NCBI GenBank assembly: GCA_030849065.1
Contig: JASAON010001589.1
Coordinates: 1-64,000 of the forward strand
Source: Jaenimonas drosophilae
Taxonomy: Eukaryota; Euglenozoa; Kinetoplastea; Trypanosomatida; Trypanosomatidae
Reading direction: 5' to 3'
DNA length: 64,000 bases
Shown piece by piece: positions 8,104-18,330 of the stretch. A model generated the notes under the pieces. That model made no database searches, was not told the DNA's origin, and saw nothing but the letters and a program-made list of their open reading frames with translations. The translations under genes and the position numbers were made by a program. Numbering within the stretch: the first letter of the stretch is position 1; every line of letters begins with the position of its first letter.

Positions 8104-11100
8104 TTACCACGCAGACAACACGCCCACTTTGGAGCACTGCCCAAACACGTTGACGTACTGCTCAAAGAGGTTGGCCTCTCCCTTCTTCAGCATCGTGATG
8201 ATGTTGCGCAACCGAACACGGTGATAGGCCGAACAATAATCCAGAAGCCTCTCCATCTGCAACGAGCACTCCTCTGGCGCACCATCGTAGGCAATCTGAA
8301 GAATAGAGAAGCAGAGATAGAGCTCTCGGCTATCCAACTGCGGGGCAACGGAGATGAGCACCGCCACTTCGTGAAACGCACGGGCGAGGGTGGTGGGATC
8401 AATGGAGGCGTAGTGCGCCACACGTCGCCGAACCTGATCGCGGTGGAGGATGCTCCGCATCGCCTCAACCAAATCCGGTGAGTAGCAGTAGTTCAAGCAC
8501 CGCGTCAGCAGCCGCATCACCGAGCTCCACAAGCCCGTTCGCATCAACGCAACATACAACACATCCGCGGCATCGCCTTGGATCGTTAAACCGCTCAAAA
8601 TGGCCTGGAAAACGCGTCGGTAGCCGCTCTCACTTGACATGAGCACCGGGGTTGAGGTGCTCACCACGAGCTGCAATGATCCAATGAAGAAACGCTCCAC
8701 GACGGCCCGTTCGTAGTAGAGCATGATGCCAACATTGCACCAGCTGGCGCTGCAGATGCTGCGGAGGATATCTGCGAGATCATACATGAAGCTCACCTCC
8801 ACCGCATCTGTGGCGAAGTGAAATCCATCTTCGCCAGGGACGGAGAGATACTCAAAGTAGTGGCAGAGCGCATTGATCATCAAGCTCGCCAACTCCCATT
8901 CTGTTGTGCTGAGTGGGTCCTCCATGAGCAGCCGCTGGCCGAGGTGGCAGAGCACGGCAAACCAAGAAACGATGGGTGCGGCACAGTGTATGTTGTGAGC
9001 AATGATGCGCATCAACCCAGTCTTGCGTTCCATGGCCACCTCCAGGATGGTGGCCAAGGTATCTGGCTGGTGGCAGCCCTTCGTGATGGCGGCGAGATCC
9101 TTCATGGCGCGCACGGGGTGGGCGTCGAGATACTCATCGCACAAGATGCGCTCGACGAGCGTTTTTATGCCTCCACGAACCATGTAGCCAGCGTAGCGAC
9201 GCGTTTCCAGAAAGAAGGTCATGACGGTGAAACAATCTTCACGCACACTCATCTCCTCATTCGTGTGGCGCTCGCCTGTGTTGGTCCATCGCAACACCGT
9301 CAACGTATCATTGAGCAGAGCATCAATCAGTGCCAAGAAGCGTGTGCTGCCAATGAAGTCGGTGCCACTCGCCCCATTCGTGAGGAGCTGCTGCAACAAC
9401 ATGTTGGCATCGCCAACCAAGACGACGATGTCGCTGTGGTAGAGATACACGTAGCGGATGAGATCAATGCAGATGCCACACAAACTCTGACTTTGAGAGA
9501 GGTTAGAGCTGCTCACACATGCACCAAAGAAGAAGAGCGCGCGAAGAATGCCAACGTGCACCTGAGGTGGCGCAGAAGTTGGCCCACCACTCACCTCTCC
9601 CATGGTTGTTGGCTCATCGAGGAGCGACAAGCACTGCAACAAGGTATCTGTGAGGCCATCATCCTGCGTGAGGAGCTCGCGCGCGAAGTCGGCGATGATT
9701 TGAAGAATCTCCATCTCCACGTTTGGCGCGGTGCCGTTGGTGATGGAGATGGCGAAGATGCTAATCATCACCGACAAACGCGAGAGGCACACGTGAACGA
9801 GGAAGAGCAGTGCGCCATCGTTGGGTGCTGGTGCTGGTGCTGGTGGTTGGTCATTCAGCACCAAGCCGTTGAGCTGCGCCTCGAGCTGCTCTACATCACT
9901 GGTGCTCTGCATCTGGAGGAGGTCCAGCAAAGCTCCATAGCTCTGGCCTTGATTCCAGCCGCCACCTCCAGCGGATGCGCTACGACGTCGCGCCAGGGAT
10001 TCATATTGCGCGATGGTGTGTTTCAGGCGTCGGGTGATGATCGCCAAAAAATCAACGCGGTCGCAGAAGAGCATCTCCGCCAGCGGGAGAAGTGTTTTTT
10101 CATTGTGCAGCATCAAACCCCACTCCGAACGGAGCTCCGCGCTGCCTTCGCGGAGATGCGCTTTCATGACCACCGTATCGAAGTAGGCCTCGAAGATGTT
10201 GTGTAGGTACTGCTCCACCTCCACGAGGAAGGCGGCGTTGAAGTGCGCTTCGGGCGGCGGAGAGGCAGCCATCGATGATGCGCTCGGCCCAGTGAAGGGA
10301 ACCTCATCAAAGTCTAGCCTACCTGGCAATCGCAGATTCATTTCTGTGGTGCCAAGATTTAGCGGATCGTTGCTATCCGCTCGTGGCGGGAGGAGCTCCT
10401 CCCCGACAAGATAGAAGAAGTGCATCAGAGACTGCCGCAGCTCCTCCTCATCATCGGAAAATCGGCGCAGAATAATGAGTGAGGCGTTGGCCCACTCACG
10501 GAGGGCGGCATAACCTCCGTCGTACTGGAAGTAGTTCGCCATCGCATCCTTGTTGCGCTCGAAGATGTTATCCATCAGGTCAAAGGCCAACTTGAGCCAC
10601 TCAATGGAGTCGCAGGACCACGTTGCTGCCTGAGAGATCTGCCGCAGAATGCTCTCCGCCACAGCACCAATCCTCTGCGCGAGCAGCAAACGATGCGGCA
10701 CGAATTCATCATGTGGGGAGATGAGCGTGCTACAGTGGCGGAGTAGTCTGGCGTAGAGCTGCGCATGCTCACCCTCAAGGTTGGCCGTCACCACAGAAGA
10801 GGCCACCTCCGCCGCGGCGAAGATGGCCTCTGACCAATCCGGCCACGCCAAGATGCAGATACTTGGCTCGCGGGTGAGGCGCAACGAGATGGTGTGGGAT
10901 GGATTCGGAGGTAGGCTCTCAAGGGCTGCGCAACACACATTCAGTGCGCGCACGGCATCTGTGTTGAGGAATCCAACCGCGGCCTGGAAGAATTGGGGCA
11001 GCACGTGCCGCGCGAAGCTGTGGCGCATGGCAAAGATAACTGTCTTGGCACCCTGACGTGCAAAGTAGTTGATGATCTCGAGCAAACAATCGAGCAGCTC

Positions 11101-11622
11101 ATCGGGCTGGAGGTACTCCCGCAGGCGTAGAATGATGGCGTTGGCCAAATCTTCACTTTCAGAGGTTTTGGTGGTATCAGCGGATATGACGGAGAGCTTC
11201 CAGTTGCTGTACACCGCGGATGCGTAAATGCTGTAGAGCTCATTGCGAACATAGAGCGGCAACACCTCTTGCTGCACGCGCCGGCCTTGAATGTAGTTGA
11301 GGATATACATTTGCATCTCAAATCGCTCGTGTGGGCCCAACTCGTTTGTCACGATGAAGAGCATCGCCTTGAGCACCATGAAGCGGAGGTAGTTGTTGTT
11401 GCAGTAGGGCAGCATCTCCTTCACACGCTCCCAGTAGTCATAGGAACTCAGAAACAAGAGTTGTTGTGCAGCCTCATCACGTGCGGCCTTGTCGGGCGAG
11501 GTGATGGCCATGGTGGCGAGAGCCTCCAGTGCGCTCATCTCCTTCTCCGTGTAGGGCTGGTTGGTGCTCGTGGCCGCCCCGCCGAAGCTCCCTTGCGTGT
11601 TGGGCTCAACACCAGGATTCAT
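8104..11622 (-). CDS. Karyopherin of the exportin type (exportin-7/exportin-4-like)
   Basis: This 1,172-residue, almost entirely helical protein has the size and composition of the importin-beta superfamily. The N-terminal region resembles the exportin-7/exportin-4 group: KAARDEAAQQLLFLSS, then YNNNYLRF-like and VLKAMLFIV helices, and the segment MQMYILNYIQGRR that corresponds to the family's RNYVLNYL helix. HEAT-like helical pairs follow through the protein. A low-complexity insert rich in Pro/Ala (about residues 590-610) interrupts the middle. Such proteins carry cargo through nuclear pores in a Ran-GTP-dependent way. Divergence makes the subfamily uncertain, and an importin is possible. 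No membrane segment or signal peptide is present. Confidence 0.65.
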   Translation of the reverse strand: MNPGVEPNTQGSFGGAATSTNQPYTEKEMSALEALATMAITSPDKAARDEAAQQLLFLSSYDYWERVKEMLPYCNNNYLRFMVLKAMLFIVTNELGPHERFEMQMYILNYIQGRRVQQEVLPLYVRNELYSIYASAVYSNWKLSVISADTTKTSESEDLANAIILRLREYLQPDELLDCLLEIINYFARQGAKTVIFAMRHSFARHVLPQFFQAAVGFLNTDAVRALNVCCAALESLPPNPSHTISLRLTREPSICILAWPDWSEAIFAAAEVASSVVTANLEGEHAQLYARLLRHCSTLISPHDEFVPHRLLLAQRIGAVAESILRQISQAATWSCDSIEWLKLAFDLMDNIFERNKDAMANYFQYDGGYAALREWANASLIILRRFSDDEEELRQSLMHFFYLVGEELLPPRADSNDPLNLGTTEMNLRLPGRLDFDEVPFTGPSASSMAASPPPEAHFNAAFLVEVEQYLHNIFEAYFDTVVMKAHLREGSAELRSEWGLMLHNEKTLLPLAEMLFCDRVDFLAIITRRLKHTIAQYESLARRRSASAGGGGWNQGQSYGALLDLLQMQSTSDVEQLEAQLNGLVLNDQPPAPAPAPNDGALLFLVHVCLSRLSVMISIFAISITNGTAPNVEMEILQIIADFARELLTQDDGLTDTLLQCLSLLDEPTTMGEVSGGPTSAPPQVHVGILRALFFFGACVSSSNLSQSQSLCGICIDLIRYVYLYHSDIVVLVGDANMLLQQLLTNGASGTDFIGSTRFLALIDALLNDTLTVLRWTNTGERHTNEEMSVREDCFTVMTFFLETRRYAGYMVRGGIKTLVERILCDEYLDAHPVRAMKDLAAITKGCHQPDTLATILEVAMERKTGLMRIIAHNIHCAAPIVSWFAVLCHLGQRLLMEDPLSTTEWELASLMINALCHYFEYLSVPGEDGFHFATDAVEVSFMYDLADILRSICSASWCNVGIMLYYERAVVERFFIGSLQLVVSTSTPVLMSSESGYRRVFQAILSGLTIQGDAADVLYVALMRTGLWSSVMRLLTRCLNYCYSPDLVEAMRSILHRDQVRRRVAHYASIDPTTLARAFHEVAVLISVAPQLDSRELYLCFSILQIAYDGAPEECSLQMERLLDYCSAYHRVRLRNIITMLKKGEANLFEQYVNVFGQCSKVGVLSAW

Positions 11623-12248
11623 CGTTAAACCCCTCTTTTATCAAGGTATCGTACACACACACGCACGTAATGAGGAGATGATGATGATGAAAAATGATGT
11701 TTGGTGGGTGCTAAATGTGTGGTTGGTGAATGTGTGTGTGGGGGGGGGGGATCAAATGATAGCTTCTGTGTGCCGCCCCGACACCAACGTACTTTCTTCT
11801 CTATGATGATTGAGGAAGATGGAGGTGGAGATGCAGATGCATAGGCTGAACCACACCACAACACGTAACATATGCGCGCAATCTGTTTAGTTTTCACGTT
11901 TGGTTCTTCGATGTTGTGTTTGAGTCGTTCACGAGTGTACAAGAAAAAAAAAGAAGAAGGTGAGTACGTCACGGACAACAAAGATGAAAATAAAAATGTT
12001 GTTTCGAGATGATGGATGTCTCCCATATCCATCACACACGTAGGGATATATACGAGTGAGACATAAATAAATAAAAAAAGATACAGAAAATACACAAAAA
12101 GATCATCGTAGTAGTACAGCGTCACCAACACAAAAATGGAGATGAAGTGCGGAACACAAGACCCATGACGTTATGGCAGCTCAACAAAGAAGATGTACGC
12201 ACGGATGCATCCACGCACCCAGTACCATCATCATCATCATCATCATCA
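11623..12248. other. Intergenic region with long G run and A/T-rich tracts
   Basis: It holds a GT block ending in G11 at 11740-11750 on the plus strand, an A9 run at about 11942-11951 and an AT-rich part at 12050-12110. The right end is a CAT repeat that overlaps the stop of the next gene. No gene is supported. Confidence 0.5.
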
Positions 12249-12252
12249 TCAT
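12226..12252. repeat. (CAT)9 microsatellite creating tandem stop codons
   Basis: Nine CAT units on the plus strand read TGA TGA TGA on the minus strand in the frame of the 1,198-residue protein. The gene therefore ends at the first of several consecutive in-frame stops. Confidence 0.85.
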
Positions 12253-15200
12253 CGTTGTTGGCTGTTGCGTGTGCCACTCCGTGCGTGAGCCTCGCGAAGA
12301 CGTTGCGCGGCAATACGCCACAGCATCTCTCCGTAGGTGGCAGCACGCCCACTCCGCGCGCTCAGTGCAATGGAGCACAAAATGTAATCCACCCGGCTGT
12401 TGAGCTCCACCACGATCACCGCCTCTCCCGTCGAGAGACGATGCGCCAACGGCCAATGTGCCAGCAACGAATCTTGAGTGCTGCTGTTGGTAGCTGGCGG
12501 ACGTGTATCTGCCGGAGTTGTTGTGGTTGTTGTTGTTGTTGGGGCTGGTACAACACATGGTGCACGCAACGCCTGACGTGCCACCAATACGTACAACCGA
12601 TACATTGGCGCGGTACTTATGGGTGGCATCTCCGCAAACATGCGGCACCCACAACGTCGAAGCGCCTGACAAGCCGCACGTCCTCCCCACTCTGCGGTGG
12701 AGGTGCGCCCAGATGATGGCGATCTCTTCTTGTTGCGCGATGATGATATTGCCGGAGTGAAAAACGATGTTGGCAGTAGAAGTTTTCCGTGGCCAACATC
12801 GCGATCCCACAACACACGATGATCTTCACGAATGGTGGATGGTGCCGCAGTAGGCGGAGATGAGGAGGGAGATGCTGCACGTGGAGGCGACGCCACTGCA
12901 CGCGTGGATGAAGCAGGAGCGGATGTTGGTGCGGCCATCATCATCTTCTTCACAGGTGTCGTTCCGGGTGGCGCCATCATCTTGGCGGGTGGAGATGCAG
13001 TTGGAGGTGCCATGATCATCTTCTTGGATGGCGATGGGTTCGGCGGCATCGTCTTGGCCACAGATGATGTTGGCGGCGATGCCGAGGCCACCATCTTCTT
13101 GGCTGGTGATGATGTTGGTGGCACCATCATCTTTTTTCCATGCACGGCAGATGGTGGCACCATCTTCTTGGCTGGTGATGCAGATGGGGGAACTGCAGAC
13201 CTCTGCGACGTTGCCGGCGATTGCGATCGTTGTGGTGATGATGTTGGTTGTGGAGGATTGTTGTTGTTGTTGCTGTTGTTGTTGGCAGCGATGTTGGTTG
13301 GGAGAAGGATGGAGTAGGTGCGATGATCTGCGCAGTTAAACGATACCTGCCGAAGTGGTGGCGTTGGTGGCGCGGATTGTGCAGATGAGATGCCAGTGTT
13401 GGTGCGTGTATGCAGAATCGGTGGTTGAGCATGCGCAGGAGAGCCTGAGCGTGTTGGTGAGATGGCGGATGGACGGTGCGAGCGGTTCCTCGAGCTCGGT
13501 GACGTGGATCGCAGTGGTGATGCAGCTCCAGGAGCTGAGCTCTTCATTCCATCCTTTTTGTTGTTGTTATTGTTGTTGTTGTTGGTATTCCCTGACATCA
13601 TGCGCACTGTTGTGAAGCACAACTCATGTTGTGCAGGGATCCATCGCAAGTGTGCGGGCACCGCTGCCCCAGACGCAAGCCGCACCTTCAGTGGCAGACC
13701 GGCCTGCAGCAAACGCTGTGCCGTTTGACGATACGCACGTGCCACGGCATTGCGGATATCATCACGAGGAGTACGTTGTGGTGTTGTTTGTGGCTGCTTG
13801 TTCGGGCTTTGTGTTGGCGTGGATGCCGGTGTGTTCATGGCAGATGGTGGCACTCCTGCTGGTGCCTTGAAGCGTGGTGTTGTGGGTGATGGAGATGCTG
13901 CGACGGCGGGAGCAGCCTTGGGAGGTGCCACAGTCTTGGCTGGTGATGTGGTACGTGGCGCGGATGGAGTTTCACCTACTCGTGATGTTGCTGCGGTTGG
14001 CGTTGATGATGGCGTCAATGCAGCTTCTGTGTTCGAAGGAGGAGTTGTTGGTGCAGCAGGTTTGGATGATGATGGAGATGCTTGGCGTCCTTGGCTTGGC
14101 ACAGGAATGGCAAAGCGCGTGTGTTGGCGTGTGCTGCTGGGGCTGCGTGGGGAGGAGGCGGAGGCGGAGGCGGAGGAGCCGCCACGGTGAGGTGCTCCGC
14201 GGTAGGGCTCCGTCTCTTGCTCAGATTCTGACTCCGAATATGATGCAGATCCATCAACGTCTAAATCATCATCATCATTCATAACATTAGCAGCATCGGC
14301 AAGGTCTGCCTCAGCACCAGGAGATGGTGGTGGCATGCGGCCTGGCGTGGAGCCACCTTCAGAATTTATACACTCCGCGAGGAGCCCCGCCGTTGGCGCG
14401 TTCATCACAGATGAAACACGGCGCGACCGCGGCGGAGTGAGCATGATCGCATCATCATCTTCATCATCATCATCTTCAACATCAGCCACCAGCGCATCGT
14501 TTGTGAAGTTTTTCGGCTGGAACTTTGGGTACTCCGCCGCCGTGTGTGGTGCTGGTGCTGGCCGCAACATCTCCAGCCTTGGCAACGGCGATGGTGCCGG
14601 CAACTCCGTCATGGCCACCGCTCGCTTAACGTACTCAAACAATGAACGTGCGCGATCCAGCTCCCGCGCGTGGTGCCGCACCGCCATCACCTCCGCAGGA
14701 ACAACACCGCCCTCGGAGAGCCATTCCTGCGCCTCCTGCTGCACACGCTCAGCGTGGCCGAGGAGGGCCGCAAAACGCTCGCGAGAATCACCCGCAGCCC
14801 GTGCACGTAGCAGCGCATGTTGTTGTTGCTGAGCACGCTGCGCGGTAGCCGTGTGCGCGCGACGTTGTTGGGCTAACTTCTCTGCTGCCGCTCGCTGTGC
14901 CTCGAGGCGTTGTTCTGCCTCCTCCACGAAGCTGATCCTCTCCTCCATCGGATCCATGCTCGGGGTTCGTAGAGTGGCGGTGGTACCAACACCACGAGGT
15001 ACGCGAGGTGCGTTGATGTAATTGTTGTTGTTGTTGTTGTTGTTGTATCCAAATCGTGGATCATCTATCAGCTTTGCCATAGTAGATGAGTAGGGTGTTG
15101 TGCGTGGTGGGCTCTGCATAACTTCATCGCTTACCTCACGAGGAGCACGCCGTGGAAAGAGTAGGTCTGTGTTGTTTTCATCCGCATCCAAAAAAGATGG

Positions 15201-15845
15201 CGGAGAGTTGGATGGACGTCGAAGTGGAGATGGTGCAGAACGTTGTGGTGAGAGCAGCCGCTGCTGACTTGTGGGTGGCCGTCGTGGTGCTTCACGGGTC
15301 GGCGTTGCCTCCCGCGGCGCTGCCGTAGAAACAATCTCCGCTCTTTGCCACCTCCTCGACGCGCCATCACCAACATCCGCTGGCGTATAAGTTGGGGAGC
15401 TGCGTGGATGAGGAGCAGCTGCCGCCGCAGTCATGGGCGCGGGGCGAGGTGGCAACACAGCCTCCCCCACAGACGCAGGAGGAAGTGGCTGTGTGGGTAG
15501 CTTCACTCCTTCATCCATCGTTGGTATAGCGTGGTTGTGGCGATCCATATACAGCGGACGTACAGGCGAGGGGTCCGTGAGCTCTGACCACTCACCGAAG
15601 CTCGTACCTGGTGAATCGCCACCTCTCAGCGGTTTTGACGCGGTGGTGGGCGGCCGTGCGGGTAGCTCTGGCGGGATGGCCGTAGCACCGGCAGTGGCAC
15701 GTTGTGCGTGGAGAGGATCCTCTGTGGAAGGTCGTGGTGCTGCATCGCTCAACGTTCGGTCAATGGAGTCGAGCACACCCTGGATGCGACGGCGTACAAC
15801 CATCACGGGCTCATCCGCGGTTGCATCCACCGGCGGCCGTAGCAT
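12249..15845 (-). CDS. Large low-complexity protein with KKM repeats and a coiled coil (hypothetical)
   Basis: The chosen start at 15845 (MLRPPVDATADE) gives 1,198 residues. An ATG 26 codons upstream precedes only His/Ile-rich sequence. Pro/Ser/Thr/Ala-rich disorder covers most of the chain, with three poly-Asn tracts coded by AAC/AAT repeats. A charged helical segment with coiled-coil potential lies at about residues 300-400 (EERISFVEEAEQRLEAQ onward), followed by an acidic DDDEDDD patch. A tandem repeat at about residues 885-975 has the core SPAKKMV or a variant. The last 200 residues look folded, with HRVLWDRDVGHGKLLLP, a Cys-containing GRAACQALRRCGCRMF, and VIVVELNSRVDYILCSIAL. I do not recognise the family. 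A cytoskeletal protein is possible but unsupported by a known domain. Confidence 0.75.
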   Translation of the reverse strand: MLRPPVDATADEPVMVVRRRIQGVLDSIDRTLSDAAPRPSTEDPLHAQRATAGATAIPPELPARPPTTASKPLRGGDSPGTSFGEWSELTDPSPVRPLYMDRHNHAIPTMDEGVKLPTQPLPPASVGEAVLPPRPAPMTAAAAAPHPRSSPTYTPADVGDGASRRWQRAEIVSTAAPREATPTREAPRRPPTSQQRLLSPQRSAPSPLRRPSNSPPSFLDADENNTDLLFPRRAPREVSDEVMQSPPRTTPYSSTMAKLIDDPRFGYNNNNNNNNYINAPRVPRGVGTTATLRTPSMDPMEERISFVEEAEQRLEAQRAAAEKLAQQRRAHTATAQRAQQQQHALLRARAAGDSRERFAALLGHAERVQQEAQEWLSEGGVVPAEVMAVRHHARELDRARSLFEYVKRAVAMTELPAPSPLPRLEMLRPAPAPHTAAEYPKFQPKNFTNDALVADVEDDDDEDDDAIMLTPPRSRRVSSVMNAPTAGLLAECINSEGGSTPGRMPPPSPGAEADLADAANVMNDDDDLDVDGSASYSESESEQETEPYRGAPHRGGSSASASASSPRSPSSTRQHTRFAIPVPSQGRQASPSSSKPAAPTTPPSNTEAALTPSSTPTAATSRVGETPSAPRTTSPAKTVAPPKAAPAVAASPSPTTPRFKAPAGVPPSAMNTPASTPTQSPNKQPQTTPQRTPRDDIRNAVARAYRQTAQRLLQAGLPLKVRLASGAAVPAHLRWIPAQHELCFTTVRMMSGNTNNNNNNNNKKDGMKSSAPGAASPLRSTSPSSRNRSHRPSAISPTRSGSPAHAQPPILHTRTNTGISSAQSAPPTPPLRQVSFNCADHRTYSILLPTNIAANNNSNNNNNPPQPTSSPQRSQSPATSQRSAVPPSASPAKKMVPPSAVHGKKMMVPPTSSPAKKMVASASPPTSSVAKTMPPNPSPSKKMIMAPPTASPPAKMMAPPGTTPVKKMMMAAPTSAPASSTRAVASPPRAASPSSSPPTAAPSTIREDHRVLWDRDVGHGKLLLPTSFFTPAISSSRNKKRSPSSGRTSTAEWGGRAACQALRRCGCRMFAEMPPISTAPMYRLYVLVARQALRAPCVVPAPTTTTTTTTPADTRPPATNSSTQDSLLAHWPLAHRLSTGEAVIVVELNSRVDYILCSIALSARSGRAATYGEMLWRIAAQRLREAHARSGTRNSQQR
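12924..13182 (-). repeat. Protein-coding KKM tandem repeat
   Basis: Seven to eight imperfect units of roughly 10-14 residues share (A/G/V/S)KKM(M/V/I)xPP. They lie in the C-terminal third of the low-complexity protein. The DNA units contain CATCTTCTTGGCTGG-like sequence on the plus strand. Confidence 0.75.
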
Positions 15846-16319
15846 GCGTGTAAAGTGCCCCAGCACAATCCTAGGATGGTGTATAAAGTGAAGGGGTGAG
15901 ATATGAGAGGTTGTGTGGCTCACACGTGTACGACGCGCTCACTGAGGACGCGTCTATACAGAGAAGCGAGCTGTGGCAAGAGAGAAGTCAGTGCGAAGAG
16001 AATGAGAAGGAGCCATGAAGGAACAACAGTGAGGAGGGAGGGGTGGCCAGATGCCACACAAAACAAGTTGAAGTAGGCAGCAAAGTATCAAGGCACGACG
16101 TTGGTGGCTGCAGTGCATCGAAGAGAACGGAGGAGAAGAAGTAGCTGGACCAACCACTGATCCATCAATCATCCACGAATCAGTGCCCCACTCAGCTAAC
16201 TGGGTGGTACTACATGATCGCATCGCCCCATTGCTTAGACCCTTCGCACTTATGAAGCGACGTAGAAAAAGCAGTAGAAGAGATTATAGTTGCTGCTTGA
16301 TGGCCAGCACCCGCAGCTA
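15846..16319. other. Intergenic region, no gene seen
   Basis: Purine-rich patches at about 15969-16030 and 16110-16140 may act as pyrimidine tracts for minus-strand splicing. A minus-strand frame of 89 codons (15954-16223) has no recognisable feature. Confidence 0.45.
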
Positions 16320-17645
16320 CTACCTGCGTGTGAGCTTTGGTGCGTTGCTGTTGCGTTGCTCAAACTTGAAGAAGAGGATCGTGGCGGCAGTTACGAGTGT
16401 GGCCCCCATCATGAAGGTTGTACTTGCGTGGTATCTCCAAATATAGCTCGACATGATGCCACTGAGAATCACCGCCACGCCCGTGGCAAAGCCCTTGGAG
16501 ATGTTGTCGGCGTACTTCACAACCACGGCCACTAGAAAACCTCCGAGGCCATGTACCACCACCACCGCCCAGGTAAGGGGGAGGTCGTAGCCCTGCACGG
16601 CGGAAAAGGGCCGCACGGGGCACGATGGGCGTGGGCTGAGGCCCATCGGGAGCGGGTCCAAGGCAGCAAAGGATACCCGTGGAGCACCGCGAAATACGTT
16701 CCAGTGAATGTCCTGCCCGCAATTGTACTGGCCACGAAAGCTGGGAACTACATCCAGCAGAAGAATGGAGAGTAGCGCGAGGGGGATGCCAAAGAGGGAG
16801 AGCTGAATGTTGCGGATGGCTAAGGTGGGGCTCGTCGTCTTCACCACGCGTTCAAAATAGACGCTGGCATAGCTGGAGCTGAGCCCAGAGAGCACACAGC
16901 TACTAATGCCTACTAAGGTGTTGCCAACATGTGCGCGGGAAGGGGTTGTGGCTGGGGAGGTGTTGGGCTTGCTGCTGGAGATGGATGGGGTCTGACTCAG
17001 AAGAATGCCCAGCGTGAGGAGTACGAGCGAGGCCCACTGTGCTGCGTTCAGGTACCGCTTCAACATGGTGTGCGAGAAGATAGCGGTGGAGAGCAGCTTC
17101 GTCTGCGACCACACTTGGAATGTCATGGCATCCAGGTTCGAGAGACCAACGAACAAGAGAAGATTCTGACACGTAAACAGCACTGCGGGTACGAAGAGGA
17201 GGAGGGTATCTGCCTTGACCACATCGCGACGGAGTGAGTTCAGATAGAGAACCACAAACTTGGGTATCGAGCGCATCGTAGCCCGACATCCACTCAAGTC
17301 GCAGAGCGGTTCCAGACGGCGATTGCCGTTGCTACGGAAGGTCTCTGGGGCCTCTGGGGGAGGTGGTGATGCCGATCGTGCTGCTGGTGGGTTTTCAGTG
17401 GCGTCCATGTCAGCAAAGGCCACACTTCGTGGAGTGCGTACATCAAAGGCAAAGATGAAGAGGCAGAGCAACATCTTAAACACCTCCTGAGCAAAGACAA
17501 GCGTGCTCGGGTAGTAGCGGCTCTCCAATGGGTACTCGATACGTGAGTAGCGTGTCAGGACCACCAGAACACTATTCTGAAGAACCAACACCACGAGGCT
17601 CGCCAGGCCCGCCACAGAGACCGCCGACCGAGCAGGCGGATTCAT
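16320..17645 (-). CDS. Nucleotide-sugar transporter (SLC35A-like, Golgi)
   Basis: The start at 17645 (MNPPARSAVSVAGLASL) places the first membrane helix at about residues 8-28 and gives 441 residues. The upstream frame is untranslated. About ten hydrophobic helices are visible. Family motifs of the UDP-galactose/UDP-GlcNAc/CMP-sialic acid transporters are ALxxxQNLLLFVGLSNLDA-like, TFQVWSQTKLLSTAIFS, QWASLVLLTLGILLSQ, GLSSSYASVYFERVVK and VVVKYADNISKGFATGVAVIL. The protein exchanges a nucleotide sugar for a nucleotide monophosphate across the Golgi or ER membrane and feeds glycosylation. A hydrophilic Pro/Ser-rich loop (about 78-120) and a loop with two Cys before helix 8 are longer than usual. 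The substrate cannot be set from sequence. Confidence 0.88.
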   Translation of the reverse strand: MNPPARSAVSVAGLASLVVLVLQNSVLVVLTRYSRIEYPLESRYYPSTLVFAQEVFKMLLCLFIFAFDVRTPRSVAFADMDATENPPAARSASPPPPEAPETFRSNGNRRLEPLCDLSGCRATMRSIPKFVVLYLNSLRRDVVKADTLLLFVPAVLFTCQNLLLFVGLSNLDAMTFQVWSQTKLLSTAIFSHTMLKRYLNAAQWASLVLLTLGILLSQTPSISSSKPNTSPATTPSRAHVGNTLVGISSCVLSGLSSSYASVYFERVVKTTSPTLAIRNIQLSLFGIPLALLSILLLDVVPSFRGQYNCGQDIHWNVFRGAPRVSFAALDPLPMGLSPRPSCPVRPFSAVQGYDLPLTWAVVVVHGLGGFLVAVVVKYADNISKGFATGVAVILSGIMSSYIWRYHASTTFMMGATLVTAATILFFKFEQRNSNAPKLTRR

Positions 17646-18330
17646 CTCCAACAGGAAGGAATACCACGAAAAAGAAACTATAGAGGTAGGAAGGAGGCTG
17701 GTGCAGATCCTACTAGAACTGCTGAGGAGGAGGCCAAGGAAGGGAGGGGGGAGATCAGATGGTGGTGCTGCCAATTTGCGACGTATTCAGGTGTTTGGGA
17801 CCGTCAGCACTCACATGTAGTATTGAGATGGTGCCAATTTGAATGGGTCCTTTAGTCTGTGATACTGAACGAAACAATATTAGACCTCCTCGACGTGGAA
17901 GACAGAAAACTAGACTAGTAAGCCAAGAAAGAGTGAACAAGATGACATATTCGGGTATAGAGCACAACGAGGGAAGTAGAACACCACTACAACCTCTCCA
18001 CTTGGCCAGTGATGCATGTATGGGTGCATGTTTCGTGTGCGTCATGAAGAAGAGATGCATCAGCCCCTCTTGAGAGGGTTGCATATCCCACTATCCATCA
18101 ACTCGTAATGTTGTTGTTGTTGCTGGTGTCTTTTTTTTCTCTTGCCTGTGGACGAGTAGATCCTCCATCCTGCGAAGTGAGCTAAGCCCTCATGTTCCTA
18201 CGGTAATGTACAGCCTAAGTACCTAGACACACACGTACGCGCACAGAGGGCAACGAGTGTGTAAATGAGCATACTAACTTCACGAGAGCACTGTGTTGGG
18301 CTACACCCCTCTCTTCTTCCTCTGCTACGA
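17646..18330. other. Intergenic region, no gene seen
   Basis: A GTT run at 18110-18123 and a T8 run at 18131-18138 are present. A 109-codon minus-strand frame at 17755-18084 overlaps the untranslated extension of the transporter frame and lacks any motif. Confidence 0.45.

Noticed and set aside
8818..10206. Plus-strand frame of 462 codons antisense to the exportin-like gene.
   Set aside because: It is a shadow of a well-supported gene on the other strand, His/Val-rich and without domains.
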